Shown here: piece by piece, positions 1 to 8,740 of the stretch
Layout of the letters: each line of letters starts with the position of its first letter
Position numbering within the stretch: the first letter of the stretch is position 1
Assembly (NCBI RefSeq): GCF_001612985.1
Contig: NZ_BDBM01000003.1
Span: 62,001 to 126,000 of the forward strand
Length of the DNA: 64,000 nt
Direction: 5' to 3'
Source: Nocardia gamkensis NBRC 108242
GTDB taxonomy: Bacteria > Actinomycetota > Actinomycetes > Mycobacteriales > Mycobacteriaceae
Position numbers and translations under genes: made by a program
Notes under the pieces: generated by a model
Seen by the model: only the letters and a program-made list of their open reading frames with translations
Told to the model about the DNA's origin: nothing
Databases searched by the model: none

Positions 1-669
1 CCAGAGATTGTCGACGTTGCCACCGCGCGAGGCGACCGTGATGGTGGTGACCGCGTGACCGAGCGGGTCCGCGGTGGAATAGCACCCGCTCATCCCGGCG
101 ACGGCGCGATACCAGCCGGGGTGGCGCTGGGCGAGCATCATCGCCGCCTGCGCCCCCATCGACACCCCGGCGATGGCGCGGCGGCCGTCGGTGCGCAGCA
201 GCGATTCCACGATCGGCGGAAGCTCGGTGGTGAGGAAGGTCTCCCAGCGGTTGAGTCCCAGCGCGGTGTCGTGGCGGACCCAGTCGCTGTACATGCTGCC
301 GGTGCCGCCGCCGGTCAGCACCACGTCGACCGGTTTGCCCGCGAAGAATTCGGCGGCGCCGCCCTTGCCCAGCCATGCCGATGTGGCGTCGCCGTCCACG
401 CCGTCGAGCAGATACAACACCGGGCGTGGCGCCTCGCCGCTGCCGCGCAGCACGTCGACCGAGATGATCCTGCGCATCGCCGCGGAAGCGATGGAGAGCC
501 GTTCATGCCCCTCGGCGACCTTTTCGATCGACAGCAGCCCCGTACGGGTCATGGCCGGGTCCACCGCGGGCGGCGGGGCCTGCGGCACCGGATCGGCGAA
601 CACGGGGGCAGCGGTGACCGCGGCGATGAGGGCCATCGCCGCCGCGGTGATCGGTACGCGCGACCTCAT
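1..669 (-). CDS. Secreted esterase of the antigen 85/mycolyltransferase type (3' end outside window)
   Basis: Alpha/beta hydrolase that continues past the left edge, so its C-terminus is not visible. The N-terminus (MRSRVPITAAAMALIAAVTA, then APVFADP) is a signal peptide, so the protein is exported. Following text reads like the esterase/mycolyltransferase family: VLYLLDG near residue 80 and a nucleophile elbow GVSMG with Ser at about residue 170. The ATG overlaps the stop of the upstream desaturase gene (ATGA), so the two are translationally coupled. Family members transfer mycolic acids to trehalose or arabinogalactan, or act as general esterases; the substrate cannot be decided here. Confidence 0.85.
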   Translation of the reverse strand, partial: MRSRVPITAAAMALIAAVTAAPVFADPVPQAPPPAVDPAMTRTGLLSIEKVAEGHERLSIASAAMRRIISVDVLRGSGEAPRPVLYLLDGVDGDATSAWLGKGGAAEFFAGKPVDVVLTGGGTGSMYSDWVRHDTALGLNRWETFLTTELPPIVESLLRTDGRRAIAGVSMGAQAAMMLAQRHPGWYRAVAGMSGCYSTADPLGHAVTTITVASRGGNVDNLW

Positions 670-1616
670 CCTGCCGCAGCGGCCCGTTCCGCTCGTCTGG
701 CCGCCGCGCGCTCGCGCTGCTCCTCGAACCGTCGCGCCTTCAGCTCCAGGTCCTCGAGGTAGGCGTGCAGTTCGTCGCGGGCGCGTTCGCCGTCGCCGGT
801 CAGGTCGGTGCGCTCGAAGACATGCCACGTGCGCAGTACCGGGCGCACGACCACGTCGAGATGCTGGCGCAGATCGTAGATGCCATGCTTGGCCAGCAGC
901 ACCGCGTTACGCCGAAAGTTCGGCTGGGACAGGCCGGGCATCTGAAAGCGGGTGATCACGGTGGTGATCGCGCGCAGCGCTTCGTTCGGCACGAGGTCCA
1001 GAGCGGCGGCGCTGATGTTCCGGTAGAAGATCATATGCAGGTTCTCGTCGGCGGCGACACGTTGCAGCATACGCTCGGCGATCGGTTCCTCGCAGGCCGC
1101 TCCGGTATTCCGGCGGCTGATCCTGGTCGCCAGCTCTTGCAGTGTGACGTAGGCCACCGAACGCAGGAACACTTGCTCCGTGTCGGGTTTCGCGAAGCCG
1201 GAGGTCATATGCGCCATCCTGGCCTGCTCCAGCAGCACCGGATCGACCGCGCGGGTCACCACCAGATAGTCGCGCATCACGATGGCGTGGCGGTTCTCCT
1301 CGGCAGTCCACCGGCCCACCCAGGTGCCCCACACCCCGTCCACGGAGAACGCGTCCGAGATCTCCCGGTGATACGACGGCAGATTGTCCTCGGTGAGCAG
1401 ATTGGTGATCATCGCCGTCTGTGCGACTTCGGAAAGTCCGGATTGTCCCGGTTCCCAATCGATTCCGCCGAGGGCGGCGAAATTACGCCCGTCGTCCCAC
1501 GGCACGTAATCGTGCGGATTCCAGGACTTGGCCTTGCGCAGATGATCGTTGAGCAGGCGTTCGGCGGTGGGTTCGAGTTCGCGTAGAATATCGCGATCGG
1601 TCAACGCGGTGGTCAC
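666..1616 (-). CDS. desA: Acyl-ACP desaturase, DesA-like diiron enzyme
   Basis: Soluble diiron stearoyl-ACP-desaturase family protein, about 316 residues, close to mycobacterial DesA length. Both iron-binding motifs are visible: EENRH at about 106-110 and DENLH at about 190-194. The family inserts a cis double bond into acyl-ACP; in mycolata this serves mycolic or membrane fatty acids. I place the start at a GTG at 1616, with AAAGGAG five bases upstream; an in-frame GTG at 1634 lacks such a site. It overlaps the downstream secreted esterase, suggesting a joint envelope role. Confidence 0.88.
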   Translation of the reverse strand: MTTALTDRDILRELEPTAERLLNDHLRKAKSWNPHDYVPWDDGRNFAALGGIDWEPGQSGLSEVAQTAMITNLLTEDNLPSYHREISDAFSVDGVWGTWVGRWTAEENRHAIVMRDYLVVTRAVDPVLLEQARMAHMTSGFAKPDTEQVFLRSVAYVTLQELATRISRRNTGAACEEPIAERMLQRVAADENLHMIFYRNISAAALDLVPNEALRAITTVITRFQMPGLSQPNFRRNAVLLAKHGIYDLRQHLDVVVRPVLRTWHVFERTDLTGDGERARDELHAYLEDLELKARRFEEQRERAAARRAERAAAAG

Positions 1617-1673
1617 TCGCACTCCTTTGCTCACCCTCGATTTCAGGGCACGTTCGACGATACCGGCGAAATT

Positions 1674-2654
1674 TCAAGCCGAACGGCCGATTACGTGATC
1701 GTTGGGCGAGGTGACGATGGTCATATGACCCGGCTGGGGCAGTTCACAACCCGCGATGTCGCCCGCGTCGGCCACCCCGTACAGCCCAGGGGGCCTGCCC
1801 GCCGCCCGCAACCGGTCCAGCAGATCGTGGGCGCGCCCGGCCAATTCGGGAATGCGCGCGGTGCGCCCGGTGGCCACGGCGGCGGTCAACGGCACCTCGG
1901 CGGCCTCACCGACGATGGCCAGCACGTCAGGGGTCATGCTGAACGTTCCGGTGCGGGCGGGCACGTCATCGATCGGCACCAGCACCGTGCCGCCGGCGGC
2001 GGACAGCACCGACAACGCCCGTGAGCCTAGCGGATCGGCCAGCGCGGCCTGGACCCGCCGGAGTTTGCGCCGGGCCGCGTCCGTGCCCGTGACGGGTCTT
2101 CGCTCGTCCGGGTGCGCCGGAATGCCCAGCGCCACGACCTGATAGGACCGTGCGATCGGAATGCCGGTCGCCCTGGCGAGCTCGCCGACCGCGTGCCCGC
2201 CCAGCAATGCGGAGACCAGCGTCTGGGCGGCGGTCTGATGTTCCCGCGCGACCGCGCGATGCTCGTCCACGTAAGCGGTCGACGCCGCCACCGTCACCAT
2301 TTCCAGGACGTGGATCGCCAGTCGCGCACCCGCGAGAAAATGGTCGGTCCGCTCGTCGGCGGCATCGTCTGCGAGCAATTCCAGCCCGTTGCGTATTTCG
2401 TCGTGATACGCGCCGAGCACCGTTTCCAGCGCGATGCCCTCCCGCGCCCAGCGCGAGGCGAAACCGGCGATCTCCGGGGGTCGCGACGCCGCGTGCGCCG
2501 GACGCGGCGCCAGCAGTTCGGCGGCGGCCGCCAAACAGTTTCGCGCGGTGCTCGCGACGTCGCCGGAGGCGTCGTGGCCGACGCGCTCGGCGAGGTGTTC
2601 GACGAGTTTCGATGTCAACGTCTCGGTACTCGTTCTCGGCTGCCTGCCCATCAT
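1674..2654 (-). CDS. PucR/CdaR-type regulator fragment lacking the C-terminal HTH
   Basis: 326 residues that align by eye with the PucR-like protein at 20014-21275 (shared features: RWARE, YVDEH, REHQTA or KEHQTA, ARRKLRR, RPPGLY). The relative continues after RPPGLY into a conserved C-terminal HTH_30 region; this one ends about 35 residues later with unrelated sequence. It therefore keeps the N-terminal RsbT-like/GGDEF-like portion but has no visible DNA-binding domain. It lies 58 bp upstream of desA on the same strand and may be cotranscribed. It could be a sensor or partner protein, or a decayed regulator. The start at 2654 has GGAAGG just upstream; ATG 2651 is equally possible. Confidence 0.75.
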   Translation of the reverse strand: MMGRQPRTSTETLTSKLVEHLAERVGHDASGDVASTARNCLAAAAELLAPRPAHAASRPPEIAGFASRWAREGIALETVLGAYHDEIRNGLELLADDAADERTDHFLAGARLAIHVLEMVTVAASTAYVDEHRAVAREHQTAAQTLVSALLGGHAVGELARATGIPIARSYQVVALGIPAHPDERRPVTGTDAARRKLRRVQAALADPLGSRALSVLSAAGGTVLVPIDDVPARTGTFSMTPDVLAIVGEAAEVPLTAAVATGRTARIPELAGRAHDLLDRLRAAGRPPGLYGVADAGDIAGCELPQPGHMTIVTSPNDHVIGRSA

Positions 2655-3185
2655 GCCTTCCGAAGGTTAGCGACGGATCGTGATGGAATCGAGATATGTC
2701 GCGCCGAATCGGGTAAGTCATCAGTGGTCGACCGACCGGTTGGGCACGATCACAAGCTTTTCGAACGGATCGAGGCCGACGGCGTCCGGCACGGACAGAA
2801 CCACTCCGGCACCGCGATTTTCGAATCCGGCGCCCGGGCCGTCGCGGGCCCACCGATCTGCGGAGTATGTGACGCAGCGCCGTCCGCGCATTTCCGGCGC
2901 TGCGTCGAGTTCACCCTAGATCCGTGGGCACCGGCCTGAGAAGTCCCCTTCGACGCTGTGAGGACGGTTCATCGACGCTCACGGCCACGATTGGGACGTC
3001 GCACAGTCCGTGTCGTCGCGGCCGACCGGTCCGGCGCGTGCTATGAACCGTGGGATCGAAAGGCAAACCTGTGAGCTGTTCCATGAGATCTTCCGAACCA
3101 CTGTGCAGCGGATCGCGGCGCCGATAGCATCGAGCGCCGCGCTGCCGTACGGTGTCGCGACGAGTTTCGAAGGGCTACACCACAT
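2655..3185. other. Intergenic region upstream of the carboxyltransferase gene
   Basis: About 530 bp between divergently oriented genes. Short open frames on both strands lack convincing Shine-Dalgarno sites and have weaker third-position GC than neighbours. It should hold the promoters of both flanking genes, but I cannot pick a clear -35/-10 pair. Confidence 0.5.
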
Positions 3186-4736
3186 ATGAGCGGTACGCGA
3201 GAGAAGCTGGACGAGCTGCGGGCGATCCTGGAGCTGGCCGAGGAGCCCGCAGGCGAGAACGGCATCGCGAAGCGCAAGAGCAAGGGCATTCCCAGCGCGC
3301 GGGAGCGGGTGCGCGCACTCCTCGACCCCGGGAGTTTCGTGGAGATCGGCGCGCTGGTGCGCCAGCCGGGCACCCCGGGCGCCATGTACGGCGACGGCGT
3401 GGTCACCGGGCGCGGCCGGATCGACGGCAGGCCCGTCGTGGTGATCGCGCACGATCAGACCGTCTTCGGCGGCTCGGTGGGTGAGATGTTCGGCCGCAAA
3501 GTCGCCGCCGCACTGGATTTCGCCACCACGAATGCCTGCCCGGTCGTCGCGATCAACGACTCCGGTGGCGCCCGCATCCAGGACGCGGTCACCTCGCTGG
3601 CGTGGTACGCGCTGATGAGCCGCCGCCAGGAACGGCTGTCGGGTTTCGTACCACAGGTATCGATCATGCTGGGCAAATGCGCGGCCGGGTCGGTCTACGC
3701 ACCGGTGAACACCGACGTCCTGATCGCGACCGAGAAGTCGTACATGTTCGTCACCGGCCCCGAGGTGATCAAGGAGGTCACCGGCGAGGAGGTGACCATG
3801 GAGGAGCTGGGCGGCGCGCAGGCGCAGGCCGCCACCGGCACCGTCCACCACGTCGCCGCTACCGAGCAGGACGCTTTCGACTGGGCCAGGACCTATCTGA
3901 GCTATCTGCCGTCGAGTTGCCTGGAACCCGGCCCGATCGTCAACCCTGGGCTGGAGCCTCAGGTCACGCCGCACGACCTGGAACTGGACTCGATCGTTCC
4001 CGATTCCGATCGGCAGGGCTACGACATGCACGAGATCTTGCTGCGCCTGTTCGACGACGGTGACTTCCACGAGATCAGCGCGGCCACCGCGCAGAACCTG
4101 ATCACCGGCTTCGCCAGGGTGGACGGGCGCAGCGTCGGGGTGATCGCGAACCAGCCCCTGGTGCTCGGCGGCGCGATCGACGCCAAATGCTCGGACAAAG
4201 CAACGCATTTCATCCGCTTGTGCAATGTCTTCGGGTTGCCGCTGATCTTCGTCGTGGACACCCCCGGTGTGCTGCCCGGGGTGGAGGAGGAGCGCAGCGG
4301 GGTGATCAAACGCGGCGGGCGGTTCTTCCGCGCGGTGATCGAGGCGACCGTCCCGATCGTCACCGTCGTGGTCCGCAAGGCCTACGGCGGCGGCTACGCC
4401 GTGATGGGCTGCAAGCAACTCGGCGCCGACGTCAGCCTGGCCTGGCCGACGGCGCGCATCGCCGTGATGGGCGCCGAGAGCGCGGTGAGCATCGTCGGCA
4501 AGCGGCAGATCGCCCAGGTGCCCCCCGAGCAACGCGCGGCGGTGCGCGACTACATGATCGAGCAGTACAACGCCACGGTGGCCACGCCGTGGATCGCCGC
4601 CGAGCGCGGCTACATCGATGCGGTGATCGAGCCATCGCGGACCAGACTGGAGATCCGTCGCGCGCTGCGCTTGCTGCGCGAGAAGGAGGCGAGCGCCGAG
4701 CCCAACCCGCGCAAGCACAGCCTCTTCCCGGTGTGA
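3186..4736 (+). CDS. Acyl-CoA carboxylase carboxyltransferase (beta) subunit
   Basis: 516-residue AccD/PccB-family protein that transfers carboxyl from biotin to acetyl- or propionyl-CoA. N- and C-terminal crotonase-like halves are complete. Visible features include [11 protein letters not shown] near 30, [23 protein letters not shown] near 120, [11 protein letters not shown], and in the second half [11 protein letters not shown] and [12 protein letters not shown]. The ATG has GAAGGG about ten bases upstream. No biotin carboxylase gene is adjacent, so it probably uses an alpha subunit encoded elsewhere. Substrate choice (propionyl versus longer acyl) is not resolvable; the mutAB-meaB operon at 52-57 kb would consume methylmalonyl-CoA after epimerisation. 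Confidence 0.93.
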   Translation: MSGTREKLDELRAILELAEEPAGENGIAKRKSKGIPSARERVRALLDPGSFVEIGALVRQPGTPGAMYGDGVVTGRGRIDGRPVVVIAHDQTVFGGSVGEMFGRKVAAALDFATTNACPVVAINDSGGARIQDAVTSLAWYALMSRRQERLSGFVPQVSIMLGKCAAGSVYAPVNTDVLIATEKSYMFVTGPEVIKEVTGEEVTMEELGGAQAQAATGTVHHVAATEQDAFDWARTYLSYLPSSCLEPGPIVNPGLEPQVTPHDLELDSIVPDSDRQGYDMHEILLRLFDDGDFHEISAATAQNLITGFARVDGRSVGVIANQPLVLGGAIDAKCSDKATHFIRLCNVFGLPLIFVVDTPGVLPGVEEERSGVIKRGGRFFRAVIEATVPIVTVVVRKAYGGGYAVMGCKQLGADVSLAWPTARIAVMGAESAVSIVGKRQIAQVPPEQRAAVRDYMIEQYNATVATPWIAAERGYIDAVIEPSRTRLEIRRALRLLREKEASAEPNPRKHSLFPV

Positions 4737-4749
4737 GACGACCCCGGCT

Positions 4750-4778
4750 CCGGTTATGTTGCGTCACAACGTAACCGG
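4750..4778. terminator. Hairpin terminator between convergent genes
   Basis: Inverted repeat with 12-bp arms (CCGGTTATGTTG and its near-complement CAACGTAACCGG, one T-G pair) and a five-base loop, 13 bp after the carboxyltransferase stop. The next gene is on the opposite strand, so it can act in both directions. There is no U-run, as is common in actinobacteria. Confidence 0.65.
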
Positions 4779-4953
4779 ATCTATGTGATGGGATCTCCGA
4801 CGATCCGTGCCGAACGGGGCCGCCCGGCACGCCGATGCCTTAATCTCAAGGTCAGTGCCGGGCCGCTTCGTTCGCCGCGTTGCCGCCCCGGCACGCGACG
4901 TGCCCGCTGCGCCTGATCCCTACCCTCGCCCGGCGGGCACGCCGCACCAAGGC

Positions 4954-5535
4954 TCAGCCGTGCCCCCAGGTGAGGTCGGCGGCCACCCATTCGGTTTCCC
5001 ACCGGCGCAGCCGCCGCCGATCGAGTCCGCGGCGTAGCAGCAGGTAACTTCCCGCGAGCACGATCGAGACGCCGAGCACCGCACCCGCGGTGAGCATGAC
5101 CGCTTTGCTGGCAGGCTGGGACGACGAGGGCGGCTCGACGATCGCACCGCGCTCGTTCAGCCAGATCGGCACGGCGGAACCCGGCTCCACCACCGTGGTC
5201 GACTGATAGTCGCCGGTGTGGGTCACGCCGTCGGCGTCTTTCCAGGACACGCGCGCGGGCACCACCGGCGCGTACAGCGGCGCCTTCCCGGTTTCGATCA
5301 CCGTCGCGTCGACCTGATGCAACCGCGCCGTCTCGGCTTGCACCGCGGCCGTCTCCACCCGGTACACCCGGCCGCCGACGGTCACCGCCAGCACGGGCAC
5401 GATGATCAGGAACACCAGGGCCAGCAGGACCGCGAACCCGGTTTGCACACGGTCTTCCCTGCGGCGCAGCGGATTTCGATCCAGGCCGACGCGGCGGCAC
5501 GTGCGGCGGTACATGTTCACCGACCCGGTAGACAT
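4954..5535 (-). CDS. Rv1733c-like two-transmembrane protein
   Basis: 193 residues. The N-terminus has the family-typical basic segment MYRRTCRRVGLDRNPLRRRE, then a hydrophobic helix (about 33-52), an extracytoplasmic domain with a VSWKDADGVTHTG stretch, and a second hydrophobic helix (about 146-166) before a basic tail. This matches the mycobacterial Rv1733c layout; its function is unknown. ATG 5535 follows GAGGAG at good spacing and overlaps the upstream TetR gene by 19 bases, so they form an operon and this protein is probably under the TetR's control. Confidence 0.8.
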   Translation of the reverse strand: MSTGSVNMYRRTCRRVGLDRNPLRRREDRVQTGFAVLLALVFLIIVPVLAVTVGGRVYRVETAAVQAETARLHQVDATVIETGKAPLYAPVVPARVSWKDADGVTHTGDYQSTTVVEPGSAVPIWLNERGAIVEPPSSSQPASKAVMLTAGAVLGVSIVLAGSYLLLRRGLDRRRLRRWETEWVAADLTWGHG

Positions 5536-6176
5536 GACGGTGACTCCTCGTTACGGAATTCGGTGGTGAGGGTGACGAGGGTGTCGAAGAACTCTTCGAC
5601 GAGGCCGGGCAGACCCATCGGATCCGGGCCCGCGGCCCAGCTCTGCAGCGCCGCCAGCAGGATGCCCGCGCCGGCGCCTACGGCGACCGCCGGACGCGGA
5701 TCCGTCAGCGGATCCACCCCCAGCCGCGCCGCGATGATCCGGACCGATTCGCGCTGCCCATCGATGCGGATGCGCTGATAGCCGGCGAACAGTTCGGGTT
5801 CGTCCTCGAAGCGCTGGAACAAAGCCCAGCGACGGGCCAGCAGGGACGCGCGCGCGCCGCCGTACTCGGTGGCGAACCAGTCGTGGACGGCGTTGCGGTA
5901 GGCGGTCAGGGGCGGCTCACCCGGCGGACGGCGGCGCAGCGCGTCGTTGAACAGGTGGACGTCTTGATCGACATCACCCAGAATCGCCTCCTCGATGGAG
6001 GCGAAATGCCTGCTGAACGTGCGCCGGGTGACACCGGCCCGCACCGCGATGTCCTCGACGGCCACCGCTTCCAGCCCCCGCTCGGTGAGCAGGTCGAACG
6101 CCGCGCGCGACAACGCCTCGCGGCTGCGCCGAGTGCGCAGCCGACGGCCGTCCAGACCGACACCGTCGTCGCTCAT
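5517..6176 (-). CDS. TetR-family transcriptional regulator
   Basis: About 219 residues. The N-terminal HTH (about 14-60) contains REALSRAAFDLLTERG and the recognition region RAGVTRRTFSRHF. The ligand-binding half is divergent, as usual. The ATG at 6176 is preferred; a GTG two codons upstream is possible. A perfect 21-bp palindrome lies 18 bp upstream and is a natural autoregulatory operator. The 3' end overlaps the Rv1733c-like gene, its likely co-regulated partner. Confidence 0.9.
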   Translation of the reverse strand: MSDDGVGLDGRRLRTRRSREALSRAAFDLLTERGLEAVAVEDIAVRAGVTRRTFSRHFASIEEAILGDVDQDVHLFNDALRRRPPGEPPLTAYRNAVHDWFATEYGGARASLLARRWALFQRFEDEPELFAGYQRIRIDGQRESVRIIAARLGVDPLTDPRPAVAVGAGAGILLAALQSWAAGPDPMGLPGLVEEFFDTLVTLTTEFRNEESPSCLPGR

Positions 6177-6193
6177 ACACACAGCTTACCCCC

Positions 6194-6214
6194 TATTGTC
6201 CCAATGGGACAATA
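6194..6214. promoter_or_regulatory. Perfect palindromic TetR operator
   Basis: Ten-base arms TATTGTCCCA and TGGGACAATA around a central A, with no mismatch. It lies directly upstream of the TetR start, where autoregulatory TetR operators are usually found. Binding is inferred, the symmetry is directly seen. Confidence 0.75.
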
Positions 6215-6362
6215 TTCGGCCCTTTCCCCGGCATGCGGATCATCTCGCACAGGAAATGCCCGATTCGGGCGCGCTGAATCCACGATGGACCGTGCGGGGT
6301 GCGGGGCGGCGAGGGAGTTCTCTCCGGCGCGTGAATGCGGCGTGCCGCGGGGCGCGATCCGG

Positions 6363-7313
6363 TCACCCTCGCGAGTGGTCCACCGGTTCGTCGACCGTCG
6401 GCGGCACGCCGTCGCGCAAGACCTGGAGCAGTTGCGGGGAATGCTGCGGAGAAGGGGCCAGCAGCGAAAGTTGGTTCAAGGCGGCGTAGTACACATCCAG
6501 GTCGGCGATCTTGTCCAGATACAGCGCGCTGGTCAGCTGCTGAAGGTAGACGATGTCGGGCAGATCCGCCTCGGCGAAACGCAAGATGGTGAACGCGCCG
6601 TCGGTGAGGGCGGGGCCGCCGACATGGTCGGCCAGGATCTGGATGGTGATGTTCGGCTGAGCGGCCGCGCGCAGCACGCGGTCGAGCTGGGCGCGCCAGA
6701 CGGTCGAACCGCCGATCCTGCGGCGCAGCGCGGCCTCCTCGATGATCATCCACAGCTGGGGCGGGTGCGGACCGGCGAGGATGTCCTGCCTGCGCATGCG
6801 CAGCGCGACACGCCGTTCGATCGAATCCTCCGGTTCCCCCGGATGCGACAGGGTGAGCAGCGAGCGAGCGTACTCCGGCGTCTGCAGCAGTTCGGGGACC
6901 GCTCGCGGTTCGTAGCTGCGGATCAGGCGCGCCGCCTGTTCCAGCCCGAGGTAGGTGTCGAACCATTTCGGCAGCCAGTCGTTGTCCCGCGCCCACCACC
7001 CCGACGCGTTGGCCTGCCTGGCCAGTTCCAGGTAGCGCTCCCGTTCCGCGGGATCGGTCACCCCGTAGAAGTCGAGCAGGTCGACCAGATCCCGTTCCCG
7101 GCAGCCGGTGCGCCCGAGTTCGAGCCTGCTGATCTTCGAATGCGACCCGCGTATGGCGTCACCGGCCGCCTCGCGGGTGATATTCCGCGACTCGCGTAGG
7201 CGGCGCAGCCTGCCGCCGAGGACCATGCGTAGGACCGTCGGCCCGCCGCCGGACACCGCATGACCGCCGGGCCCGGGAGAATCGCTCGCCTGTCGTTCCT
7301 TCGAAGGACGCAT
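6363..7313 (-). CDS. XRE-family regulator with DUF5753 domain
   Basis: 316 residues. HTH_31-type DNA-binding domain at about 28-85 (VLGGRLRRLRE, SHSKISRLELGRTG), then a DUF5753 domain (about 95-285) with WFDTYLGLEQAA, VPELLQTPEYAR, RRVALRMRRQ and LPDIVYLQQLTSALYLD. It is closely related to the neighbouring gene at 7415-8359 and more distantly to 16987-17874. Such proteins are abundant in Streptomyces and Nocardia, often beside DUF397 genes, and control development or secondary metabolism in the few studied cases. No DUF397 partner is adjacent here. Confidence 0.9.
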   Translation of the reverse strand: MRPSKERQASDSPGPGGHAVSGGGPTVLRMVLGGRLRRLRESRNITREAAGDAIRGSHSKISRLELGRTGCRERDLVDLLDFYGVTDPAERERYLELARQANASGWWARDNDWLPKWFDTYLGLEQAARLIRSYEPRAVPELLQTPEYARSLLTLSHPGEPEDSIERRVALRMRRQDILAGPHPPQLWMIIEEAALRRRIGGSTVWRAQLDRVLRAAAQPNITIQILADHVGGPALTDGAFTILRFAEADLPDIVYLQQLTSALYLDKIADLDVYYAALNQLSLLAPSPQHSPQLLQVLRDGVPPTVDEPVDHSRG

Positions 7314-7414
7314 GCCCCGAGTCTGCCATGTTCACCCAGTCGTTATCTATGGACGAAAGTCCCTGTACCGCTGGGTATTCGTGGTTGCGCCGGGCTCGTC
7401 ACCGCGCCCGACGG

Positions 7415-8359
7415 TCAGGCGTGGCCGGACGGCAGCTCCACGATACGCGGCTCGCGCTCGCGCAACGCCGCGATGAGGTCGCGGGTGTACTCGGGCGGCG
7501 CGGCGTGCACCGACAGCAGATTCGCCACGGCGCGGTAGGCGGCGAGATCGGCGTCCTTGTCCAGGTACAGCGCGCCGGTGAGCTGCTGGAGATACACGAT
7601 GTCGGGCAGATCCGCCTCGGCGAAGCGCAGCATGGCGAACGCGCCGTCGGCCAGCGCCGGGCCGCCGACATGATCGGCGAGCACCTGCACCGTGATGTTC
7701 GGCGCCTCCGCGGCCCGCAGCAGGTGCTCGAGCTGGGCCAGCCACACCTGCGAGCCGCCGATCCTGCGCCGCAGCGCCGCCTCCTCGACGATCAGCCACA
7801 GCTGGGGCGGATCGGGTCTGGTCAGGATCTCCTGGCGGCGCATCCGCAGGGCAACGCGCCGCTCGATCGACTCCTCGTCCTCGTGCGGATGCGCGAGCAC
7901 GAACAGTGCGCGAGCGTAGTCGGGGGTCTGCAGCAACTCCGGGACGACCCGCGGCTCATAGCAGCGGATGAGCTGGGCGGCCTGCTCCAGCCCGAGGTAG
8001 GTGTCGAACCACTTCGGCAGCCAGTCGGCGTCGCGATGCCACCATCCCGAGGTGTTCGCCTGCTTCGCCAGCCGCTTGAACTCCGCGCACTCCTCCTCGT
8101 CGGTGACGCCGTACAGCGCGAGCAGGTCCACCAGATCCCGTTCCCGGAAACCGGTGCGCCCCAATTCCAATCGGCTGATCTTGGAGTGCGAGCCGCGGAT
8201 CGCCTCGCCCGCTTCCTCGAGCGAGATGCCGCATGCCTCCCGCAGCCGCCGCATCCGCCCGCCGAGGATCATCCGCAAGGCGGTCGGGCCGCCCTCGGCG
8301 GCGGGAGCCGTTGCACGAGCGGTGGTTTCGTTTTGAGGCCGCACTACCGAAGCACGCAT
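7415..8359 (-). CDS. XRE-family regulator with DUF5753 domain (paralogue)
   Basis: About 314 residues from ATG 8359 (MRASVVRPQ). HTH region MILGGRMRRLREACGISLEE with SHSKISRLELGRTG, then DUF5753. Large parts are nearly identical to the next gene on the same strand, for example RRIGGS, ILADHVGGPAL or VLADHVGGPAL, and RFAEADLPDIVYLQQLT, indicating tandem duplication. The open frame continues upstream of 8359, but that part is Cys/Arg-rich and contains the recurrent CTTGCATGTG site, so it is probably leader. A start further upstream cannot be excluded. Confidence 0.88.
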   Translation of the reverse strand: MRASVVRPQNETTARATAPAAEGGPTALRMILGGRMRRLREACGISLEEAGEAIRGSHSKISRLELGRTGFRERDLVDLLALYGVTDEEECAEFKRLAKQANTSGWWHRDADWLPKWFDTYLGLEQAAQLIRCYEPRVVPELLQTPDYARALFVLAHPHEDEESIERRVALRMRRQEILTRPDPPQLWLIVEEAALRRRIGGSQVWLAQLEHLLRAAEAPNITVQVLADHVGGPALADGAFAMLRFAEADLPDIVYLQQLTGALYLDKDADLAAYRAVANLLSVHAAPPEYTRDLIAALREREPRIVELPSGHA

Positions 8360-8368
8360 GTACGCAGT

Positions 8369-8443
8369 CTTGCATGTGCACTGCCCACACTCCAGCACCG
8401 AGTCATCGCCGACGACGCGAATGCGCAGGTGTAAGCACATCCG
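8369..8443 (-). promoter_or_regulatory. Putative regulatory region with the recurrent CTTGCATnTG site and a degenerate palindrome
   Basis: Upstream of the XRE gene starting at 8359. Positions 8369-8381 read CTTGCATGTGCAC on the plus strand, matching the site at 18251-18263 (CTTGCATTTGCAC) in 12 of 13 bases. Positions 8426-8443 read, on the minus strand, CGGATGTGCTTACACCTG, matching the promoter palindrome at 16289-16306 in 14 of 18 bases. Promoter activity is inferred. Confidence 0.4.
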
Positions 8444-8740
8444 CAAGATCATGCACGGGATAGCGAGCACTTCACTGGCTGCCGGCGGCAGTCACCCGAC
8501 GTCGCGCACAGCGCTGTGCCGCAGGCCGACTTCGCCCGCCTGCACCAACATACTCCCAGTACGCGCGAAACCCAGGTGCCGCGAAGCCACCGGTTCTCAG
8601 GCGGGCGCAGCGCTGAACTTCTCTGGGCGCGAACGCGATACCGGGCGTACAGCTCTTCGACCGAGCCGCATCACCGCGTGATTCCGACGGCACCGGCCCC
8701 ACCTCTCCGGACGAGGGCGAGGCCACGGCGGCCGCCCGGT

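Noticed and set aside
3043..3189. 48-codon plus-strand frame whose stop overlaps the carboxyltransferase ATG (ATGA)
   Set aside because: The overlap looks operon-like, but there is no ribosome site before its ATG and third-position GC is about 70 percent, lower than in real genes here.
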